From contig JAZROP010000031.1 in assembly GCA_045648785.1 (NCBI GenBank), positions 1-42,975 on the forward strand: a DNA stretch of 42,975 nucleotides. Reading direction: 5' to 3'. The notes beneath the pieces were generated by a model. The model was given only the letters and a program-made list of their open reading frames with translations. It made no database searches and was not told where the DNA came from. The position numbers and the translations under genes were made by a program. Source of the DNA: RGIG7450 sp045648785 (lineage in GTDB: Bacteria > Bacillota > Clostridia > RUG12999). Positions 41,277 to 42,975 of this stretch are shown here, one piece after another. Position 1 is the stretch's first letter. Each line of letters opens with the position of its first letter.

Positions 41277-42635
41277 CTATAATAATCCTCTTATGAGAAT
41301 AACAAGTATAAGTACCGGCAGAATAAACTGGAAATAGGGCTTTAACCACTTTGCCATTTTAACTCCTTTTCCCTCATTACACTCCGCAAGGAATTTATCA
41401 AATCCCCAGCCCCATTTTGTAACGCAGAACAATAGGTAAATAAGTGCACCAATAGGCAGAAGGAGATTTGATACAATAAAATCTTCGCTGTCCAAAATAT
41501 CCCGACCGCCAATAAGCTTGACGTCTTTAAACAGATTATAACCAAGCAGGCAGGGCATACTTGCCACAAGCATAAATACAAGGTTTAAAGTTACCGCTTT
41601 TTTTCTTGACCAGCCAAAGCTTTCTATTGAGTTTGCAATGAGATTTTCAAATACTGCAATAACCGTTGTAAGGCTTGCAAAACTCATAAACAGGAAAAAA
41701 AGTGCGCCCCATATACTTCCTCCGGTCATATTAACAAACACTCTCGGAAGAGTAACAAATATTAAAGAAGGACCCGCATCCGGCTGAACATTATATGCAA
41801 AACACGCTGGAAAAATAATAAGTCCGGACATAACTGCAACAAATGTATCAAGTCCGCAAATTCTAATAGACTCGCTTGGAAGCGTCTGGTCTTTTGCCAT
41901 ATAACTACCGAATATTTCCATAGAACCAATACCTATGCTGAGTGTAAAGAACGCCTGATTCATTGCCGCAGTAATAACATTTCCTATCCCCTGCTCCATT
42001 GCCCTGTCAAAATCGGGCAGAAGATAAAACTTAAGCCCCTCCATTGCTCCCTCAAGTGTAAGGCTATGAACAGCCAGAACAACAATAAGTCCCAAAAGAC
42101 CAAGCATCATAATTTTTGTAATGCGTTCAATTCCGTTTTGCAGACCAAAGCTGCAAACGATAAAACCAATTATAACAACAAGCGTCATCCATATGGTCAT
42201 TTCTCCCGGATTTGCAAGCATTGCACCAAATACACCATCAACCGACTCTGCTGACATTCCAGCAAATGTTCCTGCTGTAAATTTTGCAAAATAGCCAAGC
42301 ATCCAACCTGAGACAGTTGTATAATACATCATCAGAAGATAACATCCGATAATACTTAACCATCCATGTATGTGCCATTTATGACCTGGTTTTTCAAGTG
42401 TCCTGTATGCCCCGATTGAGCTTTTTCTGCTCGCACGGCCTACTGCAAGCTCCATTGACAGTACGGGAACTCCCATAATCAGCAGGAACAACAGGTAAAA
42501 TAGAACAAAAACTCCTCCCCCGTTCTGTCCTGTAACATAGGGAAATTTCCATACATTCCCGATACCAATTGCACATCCTGCACTTACCAGCAAAAAACCA
42601 AGCCGTGATTTAAAATTTTCTCTTTTGCTTTCCAT
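41277..42635 (-). CDS. Neurotransmitter:sodium symporter (NSS/SNF) family transporter
   Basis: A 452-residue membrane protein with eleven to twelve hydrophobic segments and a LeuT fold. The first-helix signature GCAIGIGNVWKFPYVTGQNG (residues 20-39) supplies sodium- and substrate-binding backbone; NQAFFTLSIGIGSMEIFGSY is the helix 6 region and SFASLTTVIAVFENL the helix 8 region. Bacterial members take up amino acids such as tryptophan, alanine or tyrosine with Na+. The length is usual for prokaryotes. It lies 13 bases after a flavodoxin-domain gene, so they may be co-transcribed. The substrate is not predictable. Confidence 0.93.
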   Translation of the reverse strand: MESKRENFKSRLGFLLVSAGCAIGIGNVWKFPYVTGQNGGGVFVLFYLLFLLIMGVPVLSMELAVGRASRKSSIGAYRTLEKPGHKWHIHGWLSIIGCYLLMMYYTTVSGWMLGYFAKFTAGTFAGMSAESVDGVFGAMLANPGEMTIWMTLVVIIGFIVCSFGLQNGIERITKIMMLGLLGLIVVLAVHSLTLEGAMEGLKFYLLPDFDRAMEQGIGNVITAAMNQAFFTLSIGIGSMEIFGSYMAKDQTLPSESIRICGLDTFVAVMSGLIIFPACFAYNVQPDAGPSLIFVTLPRVFVNMTGGSIWGALFFLFMSFASLTTVIAVFENLIANSIESFGWSRKKAVTLNLVFMLVASMPCLLGYNLFKDVKLIGGRDILDSEDFIVSNLLLPIGALIYLLFCVTKWGWGFDKFLAECNEGKGVKMAKWLKPYFQFILPVLILVILIRGLL

Positions 42636-42648
42636 ATGTATCCTCCTA

Positions 42649-42975
42649 TTAATTATGTCTTATGTAATCGACAAGTTCATCTATTGCAACTTTGTCAGTA
42701 AAATCACCGCTTTCATCACACAGCTTTATAAGCATCTTCTCCATATCTGTAGGATTATCTTTTGATGACATAATCTTTTTGAGTGCCTTTATTGCCGTCT
42801 TGTGCGGAAAAGAAAGCTCATCAACTATCATTTTGCCCGGGAAGTTAAACACCTTTATTTTTTCAAGCATATGGGGTTTGAAATTTTTCGCCGGCACATA
42901 TGTATCATAATACTCTCTACAATCAGGCGGTGTGAGCCCGGTTGTGAAAACAACTATTCTTTTATCGCTTATCCG
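42649..42975 (-). CDS. Flavodoxin-domain protein, partial (N-terminus beyond window)
   Basis: The frame stays open from the window edge to the stop at 42649, giving 108 residues. A GTG at 42897 could be mistaken for a start, but upstream codons continue the same domain: KRIVVFTTGLTPPD, a central beta-strand of the flavodoxin fold. The rest, KIKVFNFPGKMIVDELSFPH, then DFTDKVAIDELVDYI, matches the C-terminal half of the flavodoxin_5-like family common in gut Clostridia, related to protoporphyrinogen oxidase HemG-like proteins. The FMN P-loop lies outside the window. Its function is unknown. Confidence 0.78.
   Translation of the reverse strand, partial: RISDKRIVVFTTGLTPPDCREYYDTYVPAKNFKPHMLEKIKVFNFPGKMIVDELSFPHKTAIKALKKIMSSKDNPTDMEKMLIKLCDESGDFTDKVAIDELVDYIRHN

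Noticed and set aside
42649..42897. Separate 82-residue gene starting at GTG 42897
   Set aside because: The frame stays open to the window edge and the upstream residues continue the same flavodoxin domain, so it is the end of a larger gene.
1..42975. CRISPR array, tRNA, rRNA or insertion sequence
   Set aside because: No regularly spaced repeats, cloverleaf-encoding segments, rRNA-like sequence or transposase frames were seen on either strand.

Overview
The window looks like the chromosome of an anaerobic, endospore-forming member of the Clostridia (Bacillota). It has moderately AT-rich codon use, strong purine-rich ribosome binding sites, a six-gene Rnf complex in the clostridial order C-D-G-E-A-B, a complete eight-gene spoIIIA operon, an intact pro-sigma-K gene, and the smc-ftsY pair. 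A more exact genus cannot be read from the sequence. No rRNA, tRNA, CRISPR array, transposase or integrase is visible.

Region 1 (1-10636, minus strand) is a compact phage morphogenesis module of the Listeria A118 / Gram-positive siphophage type. In transcription order it holds portal, a small unknown gene, scaffold, major capsid, connector and neck genes, major tail protein, Gp15 chaperone, a very short tape-measure-like gene, distal tail and tail-tip proteins, baseplate or fibre proteins, a BspA-like leucine-rich fibre, and a further fibre gene cut by the window edge. Every frame is open and the genes are tightly coupled, yet no terminase precedes the portal. Instead the portal has its own promoter, surrounded by palindromes and direct repeats, back to back with the rnf promoter. 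This is either a trimmed prophage or a domesticated phage-like particle.

Region 2 (10734-17705, plus strand) is the rnfCDGEAB operon for ferredoxin:NAD+ oxidoreduction coupled to ion transport. It ends in a strong terminator and is followed by a separately promoted XRE-cupin regulator with a MATE efflux pump. Region 3 (17706-25102) holds a three-hairpin intergenic element, then smc, ftsY and a large UPF0182 membrane protein. Region 4 (25168-29776) holds an SGNH hydrolase (minus), then an M16 peptidase, an EamA permease, a YqzL-like small protein and recO (plus), and tspO (minus).

Region 5 (29840-33254) is the most unusual metabolic locus. An AraC-type regulator is divergent from a three-gene operon: an M24/creatinase-fold hydrolase lacking most metal ligands, an ASRT-family (Anabaena sensory rhodopsin transducer-like) small protein with no rhodopsin nearby, and a creatininase-family amidohydrolase. 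Three copies of an 11-bp box lie in the shared regulatory region, placed as expected for activation of the operon and repression of the regulator. I read this as a candidate undescribed catabolic system, possibly for a creatinine-like or other cyclic amide substrate.

Region 6 (33351-38725) is the sporulation block: spoIIIAA-AH (minus), divergent from sigK (plus). Region 7 (38717-42975) holds an MgtC-family membrane protein, a deletion scar joining the start of a PHP-type histidinol-phosphatase to the end of an EutH-like transporter, an acyl carrier protein, an isocitrate/isopropylmalate-type dehydrogenase, an NSS-family sodium symporter, and the C-terminal part of a flavodoxin-domain protein.
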